Notes: generated by a model not told the origin, from the sequence alone. Positions 47,840 to 57,118 are shown, numbered from the stretch's first letter. The stretch is 64,000 nucleotides of DNA from Pseudovibrio denitrificans JCM 12308 (GCF_001310815.1 NZ_BAZK01000003.1:124001-188000), one strand, 5' to 3'. Program-made: numbers and translations.

Positions 47840-48478
47840 ATGCATTCTGAGATCTGGCAGTATCTGGACTTTTTGGGCGTGGCCGTGTTTGCCGTGACGG
47901 GCGGACTGGTCGCTGCACGTCTGCGTCAGGATTTTATCGCGTTTCTGTTCTTCTGCTCCTTAACGGGCATCGGTGGCGGAACCCTGCGCGATACCCTGCT
48001 TGATGTGCCAGTATTCTGGATCGAAGATGAGAGCTACCTCTATGTCTGCCTTATCGTCTCCATCGGCATGTGGTTCTTTGCTCATAGAGTTGAAGCATGG
48101 GGCCGCCCTTTGCGTTGGCTCGATGCGGTTGGCGTTGCTGCCTACTCTGTGATGGGTGCTGCGAAGGCAATCTCACTGGGTGATACGGCTGCTATCGCTG
48201 TTCTCATGGGGGTTGCGAGCGCCACATTCGGCGGAATTTTGCGAGATATCATCGCCGGCCAACCATCTGCCCTCCTGCAAAGAGAGATTTATCTCGCAGC
48301 TGCTCTGGCAGGCGCGACCACGTACACCGCTGTGCTCATGGTAACAGGAGGCAGCAACCTTGCAGCAGCTCTTGGCTTTGCTGTTGCGATGATACTGCGC
48401 GGTGGTGCTATCGCGAAAGACTGGCACCTGCCGAGCTACGCACCGCCAAGAAAGAAAGATCTTGAGGACCTCGACTAG
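47840..48478 (+). CDS. TRIC-family (UPF0126/YicG) membrane protein, possible cation channel
   Basis: 212 residues with seven hydrophobic segments. The duplicated family motif is visible twice: AVTGGLVAARLRQDFIAFLFFCSLTGIGGGTLRDTLLD near residues 18-53, and AVLMGVASATFGGILRDIIAG near 120-140. Bacterial TRIC homologues form K+/cation-permeable trimers. Stands alone after the TetR gene, and its function here is inferred from the family. Confidence 0.88.
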   Translation: MHSEIWQYLDFLGVAVFAVTGGLVAARLRQDFIAFLFFCSLTGIGGGTLRDTLLDVPVFWIEDESYLYVCLIVSIGMWFFAHRVEAWGRPLRWLDAVGVAAYSVMGAAKAISLGDTAAIAVLMGVASATFGGILRDIIAGQPSALLQREIYLAAALAGATTYTAVLMVTGGSNLAAALGFAVAMILRGGAIAKDWHLPSYAPPRKKDLEDLD

Positions 48479-48499
48479 GCCTCAGCCGGAAAAGCCGAG

Positions 48500-49461
48500 T
48501 TAAACGCGAAGATAAACGTGCCCCGCAGCGGCCAGATCAGCCAGTGCGGTGCCCGTGGACTTGAACAGCGTGATCTGCTCGTAAAACCGACGGCCTGCCC
48601 GGTCTCCCTGACACAGCTCTGCCAGATCAGACGCAATGTCCTGCAGGCTCAACACCCCATCCGCCAGCGGCTCCTTCAGCTCTCCAGCAGTCGTCGGCGT
48701 CGTGTCATAGCTGTCGAGAAACAGCCGCGCCTGCGAAATCACCTCATTATCGCACTCACGTTGATCCGCATGGGTCGAGCCCACCAGATCCAGATGCGTG
48801 CCTTCCTGAAGCCATTCGCCTTTGATGAGCGGCCTATGCGTACTCGTGGCGCAGCAAACGATATCCGCCCCACGAACAGCCCCGCCCAGATCCGTTGTGG
48901 CCGAAATCGTAAAGGCCTGGCCCTGCATGGCCTCCACCAGCTGCTGAGCCCCGGCAGGCTCCGGTTCCACACGAGAACCTCCTTGATAGGCCGCACAGAG
49001 GCATGCGCTTCAATCAGATACGGCGCAAGACTGCCAGCCCCCACCATCAGCAGGCGGGAGGAATCTTCTCGGGACAGGTAGGAGGAAGCCAGCGCCGATG
49101 TGGCCGCCGTGCGCCAGTTCACCAGTGCTTTGCCATCGAGCAATGCAAGCGGCGTCCCGGTCTTGCCGGACTGCAAGAGGTAAACACCTGCAACACTGGG
49201 GGATTGATGTTCCTGAGAGCCCGGAAGCGAGCTTTCGATCCGCGTCCCGATAAACCCGCGCTCAATGGTGTCCTGAGCTGCAAAGTCATGCCATGCGGAG
49301 GAAATGGTGAGAGAGCCGTCATCGAGGCCGGTAGGACGTGCAATTCTTTGTGTGAGCGGGGAAGGGGCCACCGCACCAACACGAAAAGCACGTCTCAGCG
49401 TTTCAAGAAGATCACGAAAGTTCATCACCTCCTCAATTTCCTGAGCAGTGATGATCCGCAT
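48500..49461 (-). CDS. ornithine cyclodeaminase / mu-crystallin family protein (one-base frameshift)
   Basis: About 320 residues with one base restored. The N-terminal half has LETLRRAFR, LLDGKALVNWRTAATSALASSYL (the Lys and Arg of the family active site) and MVGAGSLAPYLIEAHASVRPIKEVLVWNRS. Near 48959 the frame shifts, then continues as PAGAQQLVEA, VRGADIVCCATSTHRPLIKGEWLQEGTHLDLVGSTHADQRECD. It could be an ornithine cyclodeaminase, an NAD(P)-dependent imine reductase or an alanine dehydrogenase; sequence alone does not choose. ATG 49461 has CGGGGA upstream. It follows lapA by about 40 bases in the same direction. Confidence 0.82.
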
Positions 49462-49504
49462 TCGCAATCCCCGTTTTCAGCGTTCAGGCAGAGTAATAAA
49501 GCGG

Positions 49505-49855
49505 TTAGGCTGCCTTTTTATGGTCTGGTGATGGCAAGCCAGGTGCAATGTCACCCTGTGCCACCTTACGCAGTGAATCCGCTTCATGTTTAAGCTGGTT
49601 CGCTTCCCGCCGCTGTACGCGAGCTTCCTTGCGGAAACGGCCTTGTCGCATCCAGGTCGCCACACCGCCGAGCACCACGCCCAGTCCAACAGCGCCAAAC
49701 AGTAACCAGAACACCGGGATGTTGAAGGTCAACATCGGATCCTCTGGATTAAAGGGGTTAAGCGAAATCAGCGTGGAATGCCGGTTCGCAACCGCGAGTA
49801 CAACAAGTAGAGCTGCTATAGGGATAAGCAGCAGGTTCCGAAGGAAACGAGCCAA
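49505..49855 (-). CDS. LapA-domain (DUF1049) membrane protein
   Basis: 116 residues. Two membrane helices (LLLIPIAALLVVLAVANR and VFWLLFGAVGLGVVLGGVATWM) are separated by a short periplasmic loop with LNPF, and followed by a basic coiled-coil tail (KEARVQRREANQLKHEADSLRK). This is the LapA/YciS pattern linked to LPS assembly in enterobacteria. It lies 15 bases after ihfB, the usual alphaproteobacterial order. Confidence 0.85.
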   Translation of the reverse strand: MARFLRNLLLIPIAALLVVLAVANRHSTLISLNPFNPEDPMLTFNIPVFWLLFGAVGLGVVLGGVATWMRQGRFRKEARVQRREANQLKHEADSLRKVAQGDIAPGLPSPDHKKAA

Positions 49856-49870
49856 TTTATTACTCCAGGA

Positions 49871-50170
49871 TCAGTCTTCGCCGTGATCCGTGCCGTCGTT
49901 CAGCCGTTCGCGCATTTCTTTGCCGGTTTTGAAGAACGGAACGAACTTTTCGCCAACTTCAACTTTCTGGCCAGTTCTTGGGTTGCGTCCTACGCGAGCA
50001 GGGCGGTTCTTCACGGAGAACGCACCAAAGCCACGCAGCTCAACGCGGTCACCGCGCATCAGCGCTTCGGTAACTTCATCAAGAATGGCGTTTACGATAT
50101 TCTCTACATCACGCTGATAGAGATGCGGATTACGCTCCGCGATAGTCTGAACTAATTCCGATTTAATCAT
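49871..50170 (-). CDS. ihfB: integration host factor beta subunit
   Basis: 99 residues of the HU/IHF fold: [33 protein letters not shown], then [31 protein letters not shown], where the RNPRTG arm intercalates with Pro in DNA minor grooves, bending it. ATG 50170 overlaps the sppA stop by four bases (ATGA). The 17 upstream codons in this frame belong to sppA. It is in the sppA-ihfB-lapA unit. Confidence 0.95.
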   Translation of the reverse strand: MIKSELVQTIAERNPHLYQRDVENIVNAILDEVTEALMRGDRVELRGFGAFSVKNRPARVGRNPRTGQKVEVGEKFVPFFKTGKEMRERLNDGTDHGED

Positions 50171-51171
50171 GCTTTGCCCCCCCAACGTGCTGAGACTGTT
50201 GCCGCATCCGGAGCCTGCCAAACAGACACGAGACCGTCAAGCGGTAGGCTTGAATCTACGACACTTTTTGCTGTTTTGAGAAGTGAGTGTATCAAATTCT
50301 GGTTCTCACTACCCAAAAAGCCTAATAAATTTGCAGGGAACGGGAGTGTCCGTTCGTCTGATTCTGGTTTCCAGTCGATAATTTTCAAATCACTGGAAAG
50401 CCCTTTTTTCTCAATAAGCCACTGATGCGCAGCCTGTTCGCCACCAATCTCGTCGATCAGCTCCAGCCCTTTTGCCTGATGTCCGGTATAAACCTGACCA
50501 TTGGCAAGCTGAAGCGCACGCTCCTGGGAAAGGCCTCTGCGTTCTGCAACCAGCCCAACGAACCACATATAGGTATCGTCGATGATGTCTTGCAAGGCTT
50601 CCTTCACTTCAGGTGTGGCTGGCTCATAAAAGTTTGGTTCAGCTTTCAATGGCGCGCTTTTGATCGCATCCATCTCAACACCAATCTTGTCGAGCAGGCC
50701 CTTCGCGTTACCGTATTGGAAGAGAACACCAATTGAGCCGGTCAAAGAGGTGTATTGAGCAACAAGGTGGTCACTGGCGATAGCAGAAAGATAAGCAGCG
50801 GAAGCGCCAAGCGTCGTGATGGACGCTGTCACAGGCTTCTTCTCGGCAATCTTGCGCAGCGCATTGTACAGCGCTTCACCGCCGGATGTAGTGCCACCTG
50901 GGGAATTAATGGAAACGATGACGCCCTGCACGGTGTCATCCTTGGCAATTGCTTCAAGCATTTCCAGCTGGCGGCGATCATAGGTGATCGGTCCGCTGAT
51001 TTCGATGCGAGCAATATGATTTTCGGATCGGGCGAGCTCTCCAAGGCCGGTTGCCTCAGCGCCACCCCACAACAGCAATGCTGCCAGTGCTAAAAAACTA
51101 ACGACACGCCAGAATGAAACTTTACGTCTCAGGCGCCTACGATCAATAAGAACGTCACTGTCTAGACTCAT
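50167..51171 (-). CDS. sppA: signal peptide peptidase SppA (S49 family)
   Basis: 334 residues from ATG 51171. One N-terminal membrane helix ([15 protein letters not shown]) is followed by the S49 serine-protease fold: [43 protein letters not shown], the nucleophile Ser in [15 protein letters not shown], and the general-base Lys in AIKSAPLK. It cleaves leftover signal peptides in the membrane. This single-domain form is the usual one in alphaproteobacteria. Located between rpsA and ihfB as in relatives, but here a segment with other genes intervenes. Confidence 0.92.
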   Translation of the reverse strand: MSLDSDVLIDRRRLRRKVSFWRVVSFLALAALLLWGGAEATGLGELARSENHIARIEISGPITYDRRQLEMLEAIAKDDTVQGVIVSINSPGGTTSGGEALYNALRKIAEKKPVTASITTLGASAAYLSAIASDHLVAQYTSLTGSIGVLFQYGNAKGLLDKIGVEMDAIKSAPLKAEPNFYEPATPEVKEALQDIIDDTYMWFVGLVAERRGLSQERALQLANGQVYTGHQAKGLELIDEIGGEQAAHQWLIEKKGLSSDLKIIDWKPESDERTLPFPANLLGFLGSENQNLIHSLLKTAKSVVDSSLPLDGLVSVWQAPDAATVSARWGGKA

Positions 51172-51393
51172 GGGGTCTTCCCGGTCAAACTCAATTAAGC
51201 GACTATAGGGAAACAATACCTAAGCTTTTGAATAAGCCAAGTGTTCTTTCTCTGCAGGCGGTAAAAACACGACCATAAATTAGGCTTTGTCACTGCCAAA
51301 CGGTTAATTTGGGGGACACAGCCTGTCAAATCTCCGAAATTTCTGGTTGCAATGCTAATCGACTAAGATGCCAGAGAAAATGGCGATACTATG

Positions 51394-51705
51394 TTATTTT
51401 ACGTTTTCCTCTGCTTCCATCAGGTCTTCTTCGTGCGCAATTGCACTTTCCATCAGGTGCCGCCACATCGTCTCGTAGGTTTTCTCGTTCAGTCCGGCTT
51501 CGCGGGCATGCGCCTTCACATTGCTGGCCACCTCTTCAACGCGGCTTTCAATGCGGGCAGCAAGGCCAATCGGTTTTTTGATTTCCGCAGCGCGGGTAAT
51601 GTACGTCCAGCGCTCTGCAAACAGGGTGATAAGCTCGGAATCCAGGCGATCAATTTCAGCGCGGATCTGAGCCATGTTCTGACATTCACGAGCAGAGGTT
51701 TTCAT
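51394..51705 (-). CDS. AroQ-type chorismate mutase domain protein
   Basis: 103 residues, all helical. The AroQ core reads AQIRAEIDRLDSELITLFAERWTYITRAAEIKKP, with the conserved Arg, Asp and Lys positions, then ARIESRVEEVASNVKAHAREAGLNE. It converts chorismate to prephenate, or could be a PchB-like lyase. Stand-alone gene, 120 bases downstream of the ncRNA terminator on the same strand. Confidence 0.82.
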   Translation of the reverse strand: MKTSARECQNMAQIRAEIDRLDSELITLFAERWTYITRAAEIKKPIGLAARIESRVEEVASNVKAHAREAGLNEKTYETMWRHLMESAIAHEEDLMEAEENVK

Positions 51706-51820
51706 TAGTTTTTTGCTGCCTATCGAATTGAATGAAGCGGCTGGGAAATGCCACCTTTTGAAATGTCATACCCGAAATAATTACCGGGTCGCAACCGGCA
51801 TATGATTATCGCATAAAAAA

Positions 51821-51867
51821 TCCGTTCCGTTCATCAGGAGGTGGGGGGGAGCTGAGAACGGAACGGG
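51821..51867 (-). terminator. terminator of the structured RNA
   Basis: On the minus strand, an 11-bp perfect stem CCGTTCCGTTC / GAACGGAACGG with a 19-base loop is followed by ATTTTTTATG. It is the clear end of the transcript to its right. Confidence 0.85.
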
Positions 51868-52140
51868 ATCTTATCGGCCATGGGGCCAGTTGGACTTTTC
51901 GTCTTTTTTGGGCCACTGTTTCATCGGTTGCTCTGAAAACCGACAGGTTCAGTGATCTTAATTCTTGACGCGAGAACTAGGGGCATAGTTCATCGCGCGC
52001 TGTTGGAAACCCAAAGCCGATTGCTGCAAGGACGGCGTAAAACGGGTTTCCAGTTAGCCCTGCGGTTTCGGGCGGACCGCGAGGGCATTCCGAAGTCCTG
52101 AACCAGAACGGACCTTATTATTGTTATTGGTCTCGCTCGT
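51821..52140 (-). ncRNA. candidate structured noncoding RNA (identity open)
   Basis: Minus-strand RNA of about 300 bases ending at a strong terminator. A closing stem pairs 52098-52104 (GGTTCAG) with 51946-51952 (CTGAACC). Inside are three more arms: 52057-52086 (10-bp stem GCCCT.GCGGT / ACCGC.AGGGC), 52044-52052 with 52004-52012 (TGGAAACCC / GGGTTTCCA), and 51969-51997 (CGCGA.GAACTA / TAGTTC.TCGCG). A further 6-bp hairpin (TCGGTT / AACCGA) follows. The lack of coding potential, consistent pairing and a clean terminator argue for a stable RNA. Size and layout could suit a 6S-like or other housekeeping RNA, but I cannot match a known family. The 5' end is a guess. Confidence 0.6.
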
Positions 52141-52461
52141 GTTCCAAGACAAACAGCACAGTAGAGTTTGAGAGAATGGGATACTCTCTTGCTCGCTGTG
52201 TAAAGTAATATACAGACGTTACTTGAAAATAAATAGAAATCAGAAATAGAAAATTTCGAAATATGACTCGATCTTAGGTGGTATATAGCAAATTAAAAGT
52301 TGATACTAAAAATAACCATCAATTTACTATTGCTTATCTATTATATTTATTTTGATTAAAGTGAATTCATATTTACATTAATTAAAATTGAAGGCATGTA
52401 AATGCTGTGGATCACAGAATTTGCTTTATTCTTACCTTAGGGGAATGCGTTGCTGCATTAA

Positions 52462-52485
52462 AAAAGGGGCATTTCCGCCCCTTTT
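52462..52485 (-). terminator. Rho-independent terminator after the SDR gene
   Basis: A perfect 9-bp stem AAAAGGGGC / GCCCCTTTT with a six-base loop. On the minus strand it is followed by TTAATG, with the arm itself providing T residues. It lies about 90 bases past the SDR stop. Confidence 0.85.
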
Positions 52486-52574
52486 AGGTCTCGCTACTTT
52501 AAGACCTTCCTGCTTAATCATCACAAAGTCAGTCTCCGCAAAATGCGAAGCCAACCCTGACAGAATTATCCAAC

Positions 52575-53279
52575 CTAGATTGAACGCGTAATACCGCCAT
52601 CTATGCGGATATTTTGCCCTGTCATGTAGCTGGAGGTGTCTCCGGCAAGGAACGAAATCAGATCAGCCACTTCCTGAGAGGTGCCATAGCGGCCCATTGG
52701 AATGCGATTTCGGCGCTCTTCTTTCTCCGGCAAACTATCAATGAAGCCCGGCAGCACGTTATTCATGCGGATGTTTGAAGCCGCATATTTGTCCGCAAAC
52801 AGCTTCGTGAAAGCGGCGAGGCCCGCTCTGAACACGCCAGAGGTAGGGAACAGTTCTTCAGGCTCAAACAGCGCATAGGTGGAAATGTTGACAAAACTGC
52901 CTTTGCCCTGCGCTTCCATGATTGGCGTTACAAGGCGGGTGATGCGGACAACGTTCATCAGATAGAAGTCCATGCCTCTAGCCCAGTCTTCATCTGTCAG
53001 CTCAAGGATCGGTCCTTTAGGGCCATGGCCAGCACTGCTCACAACAGTATCGATGCGGCCCCATTTTTCCATGGCCGCATCAACAAGGCGCTGCAGGTCG
53101 GCTGTTTCAAGGTTGGAGCCGGTCACGCCAACGCCGCCCAGCTCTTCAGCCAGCTTCTCGCCTTTGCCTGAGGAAGAGAGGATAGCAACCTTGTATCCGT
53201 CCTCTGCCAGCTTGCGTGCAGCTGCTGCACCCATGCCACTGCCACCAGCAACAACAAGCGCGACTTTCAAATCACTCAT
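52575..53279 (-). CDS. short-chain dehydrogenase/reductase with an atypical active site
   Basis: 234 residues. The N-terminal cofactor loop is GGSGMGAAAA, followed by the NAG-like motif VVSSAGHGPKG and the Ser in FVNISTYAL. Where the YxxxK pair is expected, the sequence is SGVFR (within PTSGVFRAGLAAFTK), so both catalytic Tyr and Lys appear replaced. The C terminus has PGFIDSLPEKEERRNRIPMGRYG and FLAGDTSSYMTGQNIRIDGG, which are normal for SDRs. It may bind NAD(P) without normal reductase chemistry, or use a different acid. Start ATG 53279 has GGAGGG upstream. Stand-alone. Confidence 0.88.
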   Translation of the reverse strand: MSDLKVALVVAGGSGMGAAAARKLAEDGYKVAILSSSGKGEKLAEELGGVGVTGSNLETADLQRLVDAAMEKWGRIDTVVSSAGHGPKGPILELTDEDWARGMDFYLMNVVRITRLVTPIMEAQGKGSFVNISTYALFEPEELFPTSGVFRAGLAAFTKLFADKYAASNIRMNNVLPGFIDSLPEKEERRNRIPMGRYGTSQEVADLISFLAGDTSSYMTGQNIRIDGGITRSI

Positions 53280-53619
53280 GAAACCCTCCTGAAATTATTC
53301 AGGACCATTCCATTTTCTGCGGGGCAAGAAATCAAGTGACGATTTGTCATCACCCTGAGAGAAACCGGGCGAAGGGCATAGTAATTCTGTCATTTGCGTT
53401 CCTAACGGAAACGTGAGGAACTCAATTGCTCTGATTTCAATAAAATACTTCTACTTTTAACTGGTTGAAAATAACTATGTATAAAAATCGCGAGTACAGG
53501 CACATGCCGTGAGATTCAGTGATTTAAAGCCTATCGCCGAAAACAGGACACCGGTTTTCGGATGAAGCTACGCAAACTGCTTGAGTTAAAGTCGTTTAAA
53601 GCATCGGTAAGGGAGAAAT
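53280..53619. other. intergenic region with palindromic repeat copy C
   Basis: 340 bases between divergent genes. It contains the promoter of the SDR gene, an AT-rich stretch at 53420-53490, and the palindromic repeat at 53523-53575 just before the acetyltransferase-like gene. Nothing else is seen. Confidence 0.45.
53523..53575. repeat. palindromic intergenic repeat, copy C
   Basis: The arms are imperfect (TTAAAGCCTATC ... GAAGCTACGCAAA), but the core CGAAAACAGGACACCGGTTTTCG is a near-perfect inverted repeat (CGAAAAC / GTTTTCG around ACCGGT-like centre). This core is very like the consensus of the short palindromes common in Hyphomicrobiales and shares architecture with copies A and B. Confidence 0.6.
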
Positions 53620-54825
53620 TTGTTGCAGGCAGATGTTGTCACATCGGAAGAGCTTGGTGCTGTAAAGCAAAGCTCAGCAACAAAAGCACTCCAGAACCCA
53701 TCGGTGCGCGTGCTGCAGTCTCCTGTAGAAGTCGCTGACATCCAGCAGCACTGGCGCAAGCTGGAGCAATCCGCCAAGGGCAATCCGGTCTTCCAAAGTT
53801 ATGCCTGGACCATGGCGATGCTTGAAAATCCTTCAGTGGTCCAATCCACCAAGATCTTCGCGGTCTATGATCAGCAAAACCTGATTGCGATTTTGCCGCT
53901 GCGCATTGAAAAGCAAAAATCCCTGAAAGCGCTAACAGGCCTGGGAGAACCCTTCCAACAGTACTCCGAGATGCTGCTGGAACCCGGCTACAAACCAGCC
54001 GAAGTGCTCAACCTCCTGAAGCCACATCTGCAAAAGGCCGGAGCGGATATTATCCACCTGCGCCAGATCAGAGAAGGCGGCGCTCTCTACGATTACGCCA
54101 GCGCTCAGTTTACGGAAGTTGGAGAAACAGACGGCGCGCCATGGCTGGAGCTGAACCACTGGGACAGCTTCGAGGAGTATCTCAAGTCCATCTCCACCCG
54201 GTCCCGCAAAACCATCCGCAACCAGCGCAACCGCCTGCACAAATCAGCAGGCCTGACGCACCGCGTGATCCGTCAGGGAGACTCAGAGCTGGAGACCATG
54301 GTTCTGCGCACTATGAAAGGCCGTGAGAACTGGGTGGAAGCCATGGGATACGCCTCCCGCGCTCTGGAAGGTGACGGCCTGCAGCAACTCCTGCTGGCTT
54401 TGGGCAAAGGCCCCGCAAAAGGCTGCGAACTCATTGCATTCGAGCTGAAACATGGTGATCTCCCGATTTCAACCGAATGGGGTTTCCTCTTTGAAGGCTG
54501 TTACTCCGCCTACATGGCAGACTGGAACCCGGACTACGAGCAATCCAGCCCCGGCAAACTCCATCAGATGGATGTCGTTGAAGCCTGCTTTGCGCTTGGG
54601 ATTGATAGGATCGACTTCCTCAAGCCAGCGTCCCGCTACAAGATGACATGGACCTCAGAAGTCGCCAGCGTCTTCGATGCCGTCAGTCCGCTCTCTTTCA
54701 AAGGCCAACTCTATGCCAGCCTCTGGCTCAAGAACCTGCGCCCTCTGGCAAAACGCATCGTCCTCGCCCTGCCAAAAGGCCCACGAGCCCTCCTGATGAG
54801 CACCGTCAAGAAAATCATCGGCTAA
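53620..54825 (+). CDS. CelD/BioF2-like GNAT acyltransferase
   Basis: 401 residues. The central and C-terminal parts match the Acetyltransf_6 (CelD/FemAB-like) fold: LELNHWDSFEEYLKSISTRSRKTIRNQRNRLHKSAG, AFELKHGDLPISTEWGFLFEGCYSAYMADWNPDYEQSSPGKL, and the end DRIDFLKPASRYKMTW. Such proteins are often found in cellulose or exopolysaccharide loci, but no such genes are here. There is no membrane segment. The start is TTG 53620 or 53623, with GGGAGAAA immediately before. Function unknown beyond a likely acyl transfer. Confidence 0.8.
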   Translation: MLQADVVTSEELGAVKQSSATKALQNPSVRVLQSPVEVADIQQHWRKLEQSAKGNPVFQSYAWTMAMLENPSVVQSTKIFAVYDQQNLIAILPLRIEKQKSLKALTGLGEPFQQYSEMLLEPGYKPAEVLNLLKPHLQKAGADIIHLRQIREGGALYDYASAQFTEVGETDGAPWLELNHWDSFEEYLKSISTRSRKTIRNQRNRLHKSAGLTHRVIRQGDSELETMVLRTMKGRENWVEAMGYASRALEGDGLQQLLLALGKGPAKGCELIAFELKHGDLPISTEWGFLFEGCYSAYMADWNPDYEQSSPGKLHQMDVVEACFALGIDRIDFLKPASRYKMTWTSEVASVFDAVSPLSFKGQLYASLWLKNLRPLAKRIVLALPKGPRALLMSTVKKIIG

Positions 54826-54919
54826 CGCAGTCGGGATCCGTCGCTGGTCTCCACTCTCAATTTCCCAAGACCTGTGATAATGCAAAGCCGGATTATCCTC
54901 GCAGGCTGGAGATTTGAAC

Positions 54920-55285
54920 GTGAGCAAGACTGAAAGCTTTCAGGAACGAGTAGCCCCATGGCTATTGGAGTGCTTCGGCAAGGAAATTGCCACGGATAAG
55001 ACAGAACGCAACCATCGCTTTTTGGAAGAGGCTCTCGAACTGGTCCAGTCCGCAGGCTGCACTGCCAGCGAAGCACATCAGCTTGTCGACTTCGTTTTCA
55101 ATCGGGAAGCTGGAGAGCTCAAACAGGAAGCCGGTGGTGTCATGGTAACACTCGCCGCCCTCTGCCTCGCCCATCACATCGACATGCACGATTGCGGTGA
55201 AGTGGAGCTGGATGAAATCTGGACCAAGGTGGACGCCATTCGCGCCAAACAGGCAGAGAAGCCCAAATATGCACCGCTCCCGTAA
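54920..55285 (+). CDS. MazG-like all-alpha nucleotide pyrophosphohydrolase domain protein
   Basis: 121 residues from GTG 54920, with a GGAG ribosome site 8 bases before it (TTG 54914 is in frame but too close). All helical, with RNHRFLEEALELVQSAG and FNREAGELKQEAGGVMVTLAALCLAH, whose Glu/Asp pattern (EEALEL and QE..GG) resembles the metal-binding helices of MazG-type NTP-PPases. It may trim abnormal nucleotides. The family match is from pattern only. Confidence 0.62.
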   Translation: MSKTESFQERVAPWLLECFGKEIATDKTERNHRFLEEALELVQSAGCTASEAHQLVDFVFNREAGELKQEAGGVMVTLAALCLAHHIDMHDCGEVELDEIWTKVDAIRAKQAEKPKYAPLP

Positions 55286-55372
55286 TCTGAGCAGGTTTAG
55301 GGTGCTTCTCTGACATAAGCGCGCAAAAAAAAACACGAAGTAACGCAAACGAACGCATTCATCAGCGCAACA

Positions 55373-55402
55373 AAAAAGCCCGCTCAAATGAGCGGGCTTT
55401 TT
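55373..55402. terminator. bidirectional terminator between the MazG-like gene and rpsA
   Basis: A 14-bp perfect inverted repeat AAAAAGCCCGCTCA / TGAGCGGGCTTTTT with a short loop. It works for both strands: the A-run becomes a T-run for rpsA on the minus strand, and T5 follows on the plus strand. Confidence 0.92.
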
Positions 55403-55423
55403 CGCAAAATCTATTGCTAGATC

Positions 55424-57118
55424 TTATTCGTCGTCGGACTGCTTCTTCATAGCTGCAGCGAGGATGTCGCCGAGAGAAGAGGAAGCGTCGGAAGAGCCGT
55501 ACTGTGCAACTGCTTCTTTTTCTTCAGCAATTTCCAGTGCCTTGATGGATACACCAACGCGGCGGGTCTTCTTGTCGAACTGAGTAACGCGAGCTTCGAT
55601 TACGTCGCCAACGTTAAAGCGTGTTGGATCCTGCTCACCACGTTCACGGGACAGGTCAGCGCGACGGATGAATGCAGAGAGGTCGCCGTCTACGAGTTTA
55701 ACGTCGAGACCACCGTCTTTGATTTCAGTCACTTCACACTTAACGATTGCGCCCTTGCGAACGTCGCCAGCGGATTCGAACGGATCAGCGTCGAGCTGTT
55801 TGATGCCGAGAGAGATGCGCTCTTTCTCAACGTCAACGTCAAGAACGACTGCTTTAACAACGTCGCCCTTCTTGTACTCTTCGATGACCTGCTCGCCCGG
55901 ACGGTTCCAGTCCAGATCGGACAGGTGAACCATGCCGTCAACATCGCCTTCGAGACCGATGAACAGACCGAATTCGGTCTTGTTCTTAACTTCACCTTCA
56001 ACGGTTGCGTTAATTGGGTACTGCTGAGCGAATGCTTCCCATGGGTTCTGCAGAGTCTGCTTGAGGCCCAGGGAGATACGGCGCTTAGAAGCGTCAACTT
56101 CCAGGATAACCACTTCAACTTCCTGAGAAGTAGAAACGATCTTGCCTGGGTGTACGTTCTTCTTGGTCCAGGACATTTCGGAGACGTGGATCAGGCCTTC
56201 GATACCTGGCTCCAGTTCTACGAATGCACCGTAGTCGGTGATGTTGGTAACACGACCGGAGAACTTCGCGTCCAGTGGGTATTTGGCTTCGATGCCATCC
56301 CATGGATCGGTTTCCAGCTGCTTCATGCCGAGGCTGATGCGGTGTGTTTCCTGGTTCACACGAACGATCTGCACCTTCACGGTCTGACCGATGGTCAGTA
56401 CTTCGCTTGGGTGGTTGATACGACGCCATGCAATGTCGGTAACGTGCAGGAGGCCGTCGATGCCGCCCAGGTCAACGAATGCACCGTAGTCGGTGATGTT
56501 CTTAACAACACCCTCAACGGTCTGACCTTCTTCCAGGCTCTGAACGAGTTCAGAACGCTGTTCTGCGCGTGTTTCTTCCAGAACGGTACGGCGAGATACA
56601 ACGATGTTGCCACGGCGCTTGTCCATTTTCAGGATCTGGAAAGGCTGTGGAGTGTGCATCAGAGGAGTAACGTCGCGTACTGGACGGATGTCTACCTGAG
56701 AGCGTGGCAGGAATGCTACTGCGCCATCCAGATCGACGGTGAAACCACCTTTGACCTGGTTGAAGATCTGACCAGTAACTTTTTCGCCAGCTTCGAAAGC
56801 AACTTCCAAGCGAACCCAGCTTTCTTCGCGGCGTGCTTTGTCGCGGGACAGAACAGCTTCACCCATCGCGTTTTCAACGCGCTCAAGGTAAACTTCTACT
56901 TCGTCACCAACGGACATTTCGCCGTCACGGCCTTTAGCGCCGAATTCCTTCAGAGGAACGCGACCTTCAACCTTCAGACCTACGTCGATTACTGCGAGGT
57001 CTTTTTCGATAGCAACAACGGTGCCTTTTACAACGGTGCCTTCGTAAAGGTCGGAAGTCGCAAAAGATTCTTCCAACAGAGCTGCAAAGTCTTCAGCAGC
57101 AAAGTTCTGATTTTCCAT
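55424..57118 (-). CDS. rpsA: 30S ribosomal protein S1
   Basis: 564 residues from ATG 57118 (MENQNFAAEDFAALLEESF), with GGAG 9 bases upstream. It has six S1 RNA-binding repeats, e.g. GTVVKGTVVAIEKDLAVIDVGLKVEGRVPL, GGFTVDLDGAVAFLPRSQVDIRPV and NITDYGAFVDLGGIDGLLHVTDIAWRRINHP, repeated with ...GAFVELEPGIEGLIHVSEMSW. Required to start translation on structured mRNAs. The extra 45 codons upstream in this frame are leader. Codon usage is strongly biased, as expected for a highly expressed gene. Confidence 0.97.
   Translation of the reverse strand: MENQNFAAEDFAALLEESFATSDLYEGTVVKGTVVAIEKDLAVIDVGLKVEGRVPLKEFGAKGRDGEMSVGDEVEVYLERVENAMGEAVLSRDKARREESWVRLEVAFEAGEKVTGQIFNQVKGGFTVDLDGAVAFLPRSQVDIRPVRDVTPLMHTPQPFQILKMDKRRGNIVVSRRTVLEETRAEQRSELVQSLEEGQTVEGVVKNITDYGAFVDLGGIDGLLHVTDIAWRRINHPSEVLTIGQTVKVQIVRVNQETHRISLGMKQLETDPWDGIEAKYPLDAKFSGRVTNITDYGAFVELEPGIEGLIHVSEMSWTKKNVHPGKIVSTSQEVEVVILEVDASKRRISLGLKQTLQNPWEAFAQQYPINATVEGEVKNKTEFGLFIGLEGDVDGMVHLSDLDWNRPGEQVIEEYKKGDVVKAVVLDVDVEKERISLGIKQLDADPFESAGDVRKGAIVKCEVTEIKDGGLDVKLVDGDLSAFIRRADLSRERGEQDPTRFNVGDVIEARVTQFDKKTRRVGVSIKALEIAEEKEAVAQYGSSDASSSLGDILAAAMKKQSDDE

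Larger units (their letters stand above)
51706..52574. other. gene-free region with a structured RNA and AT-rich tract
   Basis: 869 bases without a credible protein gene. It carries the minus-strand RNA with terminator (51821-52140), an AT-rich tract (52200-52430) and the SDR terminator (52462-52485). The open frame at 52388-52591 has no ribosome site and runs into the terminator, so I do not call it. Confidence 0.5.

Noticed and set aside
52388..52591. 67-codon plus-strand frame with Cys pairs
   Set aside because: No ribosome site; it runs through the SDR terminator hairpin and into the SDR 3' end, and has no recognisable pattern.
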